Made by a program: the position numbers and the translations under genes
In this document: piece after piece, positions 63,243 through 64,000 of the stretch
How the letters are laid out: every line of letters starts with the position of its first letter
Numbering within the stretch: the stretch's first letter is position 1
Notes under the pieces: generated by a model
Database searches by the model: none
The model's input: the letters and a program-made list of their open reading frames with translations, nothing else
Told to the model about the DNA's origin: nothing
Source of the DNA: a bacterium 1XD21-13
GTDB lineage: Bacteria; Bacillota; Clostridia; Lachnospirales; Lachnospiraceae
NCBI GenBank assembly: GCA_009917555.1
Contig: QZDX01000019.1
Span: 28,545-92,544 of the forward strand
Direction of reading: 5' to 3'
Length of the DNA: 64,000 nucleotides

Positions 63243-63947
63243 TTAAAGAAGATAACAAATGTTGATGATGAATGGCATGAAGAGGTTGACGCGCTTCGGC
63301 GCATTTGTGAAAGTAATGGCATAACGCCATTGGTGGAGAGGTCAAGATCAGGCAGAGGAGCACATGTGTGGATTTTTTTCAAAAAACCTGTATCCGCAGC
63401 CCTGGCTAGAAATTTTGGATTTCTTTTGCTGGATAAAGGCTCTGCATCCATTAACTTAAAATCCTTTCACTATTATGATCGCATGTACCCGTCTCAGGAT
63501 GTTGCAAGCAGTATAGGGAATTTAATTGCACTGCCATTACAGGGACAGGCATTGAAAAGAGGAAACAGTACATTTGTTGATAAAAATTGGAATGCTTATC
63601 CGGATCAGTGGGATATTTTGTTAAACCGTACGGAAAAGCTGTCATTAGAAGATATAGAGAATTATATGAAAAAATGGCAGACTGAGCTTGCTGAAAAAAA
63701 GGGGATTCAAGCCCTGGACGCTTCACAAAGCCGCCCAAAGCCGTGGAAGAAAAAGGATAGCTTTATAAAATCTGATGTGGTTGGGAAGATGCACATTGTT
63801 TTTAGTGACGGCATATATGTTGATGCATTAAATCTAATGCCACGGCTGCAGAACCAGATCAGAAGTATGGCGGCCTTTGATAATCCAATCTTTTATAAAA
63901 ATAAGAGACTTGGATATTCCAATTATTATCTCAAACTTCGCATTTGA
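63243..63947 (+). pseudogene. Truncated TOTE-type archaeo-eukaryotic primase fragment
   Basis: The frame is open from directly after the preceding stop and reads NVDDEWHEEVDALRRICESN, then VERSRSGRGAHVWIFFKKPV, a primase active-site region of the AEP superfamily as found in TOTE conflict systems. It continues to QNQIRSMAAFDNPIFYKNKR, the link toward the helicase, then leaves the family after YSNYY and stops. The N-terminal part, helicase and nuclease regions are all missing, and no start or ribosome site exists (the internal GTG/ATG at 63330 is not convincing). It is a double-truncated remnant. Confidence 0.65.
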
Positions 63948-64000
63948 ATAAGCGCAAGTGCACCTTGAAAATTCAATAAAAACTGGCAATAAAATAGCAT

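Noticed and set aside
63330..63947. Intact 205-residue gene
   Set aside because: The reading frame is open well upstream with family-matching sequence and no start signal exists at 63330, so this is a fragment, not a complete gene.

Overview
The window looks like a chromosome segment of a Gram-positive gut-type Clostridia, most likely Lachnospiraceae. This is inferred from strong AGGAGG ribosome sites, TTGACA/TATAAT promoters, LevR-type PTS regulators, a Csp-like subtilase, a glycine-riboswitch-type leader and general gene content. No tRNA, rRNA or CRISPR array was seen.

Layout. (1) 1-2.4 kb: two overlapping mannitol-dehydrogenase-family genes. (2) 2.4-9.5 kb, minus strand: a mannose/sorbose-family PTS operon (IIB, its own HPr, IIC, IID, epimerase, IIA, IIB, GatD-like dehydrogenase, unknown protein, zinc dehydrogenase), divergent from a LevR-type regulator (9.9-12.4 kb). 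That regulator has lost the sigma-54 contact loop and Walker B acidic residues, and the operon has a sigma-A-type promoter with an operator-like inverted repeat at its start. (3) 12.4-15 kb: a TPR protein, then a tandem glycine-riboswitch-like leader with terminator ahead of a saccharopine-dehydrogenase-like gene. (4) 15-17.4 kb: a decay zone with a broken third LevR gene and a broken ToxN/AbiQ-like toxin. (5) 17.5-22.3 kb: a polyamine ABC operon (potD, PII-like gene, potA, potB, potC) with an unrecognised structured leader and a 118-bp tandem structured repeat inside the operon. (6) 22.4-26.1 kb: GNAT, GT-C-like membrane protein, adenosine deaminase. (7) 26.2-40.1 kb: rpoN followed by a second PTS gene set with two near-perfect sigma-54 promoters, split transketolase, dehydrogenases, an intact LevR activator, duplicated IIA/IIB, IIC, IID and a class II aldolase. 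(8) 40.2-45.4 kb: ABC transporter plus two-component system. (9) 45.5-52.9 kb: an AT-rich island with a type I restriction-modification operon carrying an FRG-domain gene between hsdS and hsdR. (10) 53.1-61.6 kb: S1-domain protein, B12/radical SAM protein, LRAT/NlpC-like protein, aroD, a TIR-NB-ARC-TPR protein and a Csp-like protease. (11) 61.7-64 kb: AT-rich AlbA_2/ATPase gene with its own operators, abutting a truncated TOTE-type primase fragment.

How parts fit together. rpoN, the sigma-54 promoters and the intact LevR protein form one regulatory unit for the second PTS cluster. The first cluster seems to have moved from sigma-54 activation to sigma-A control by a degenerate paralogue that may read related TGTGTC/GACACA sites.

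The most novel-looking signal is a family of about 100-nt intergenic elements (three copies plus a half copy, at 25.0, 55.6 and 56.4 kb). Their stems differ in sequence but keep pairing, and each ends just before the ribosome site of a downstream gene. All functional statements rest on reading motifs by eye; no database search was run.
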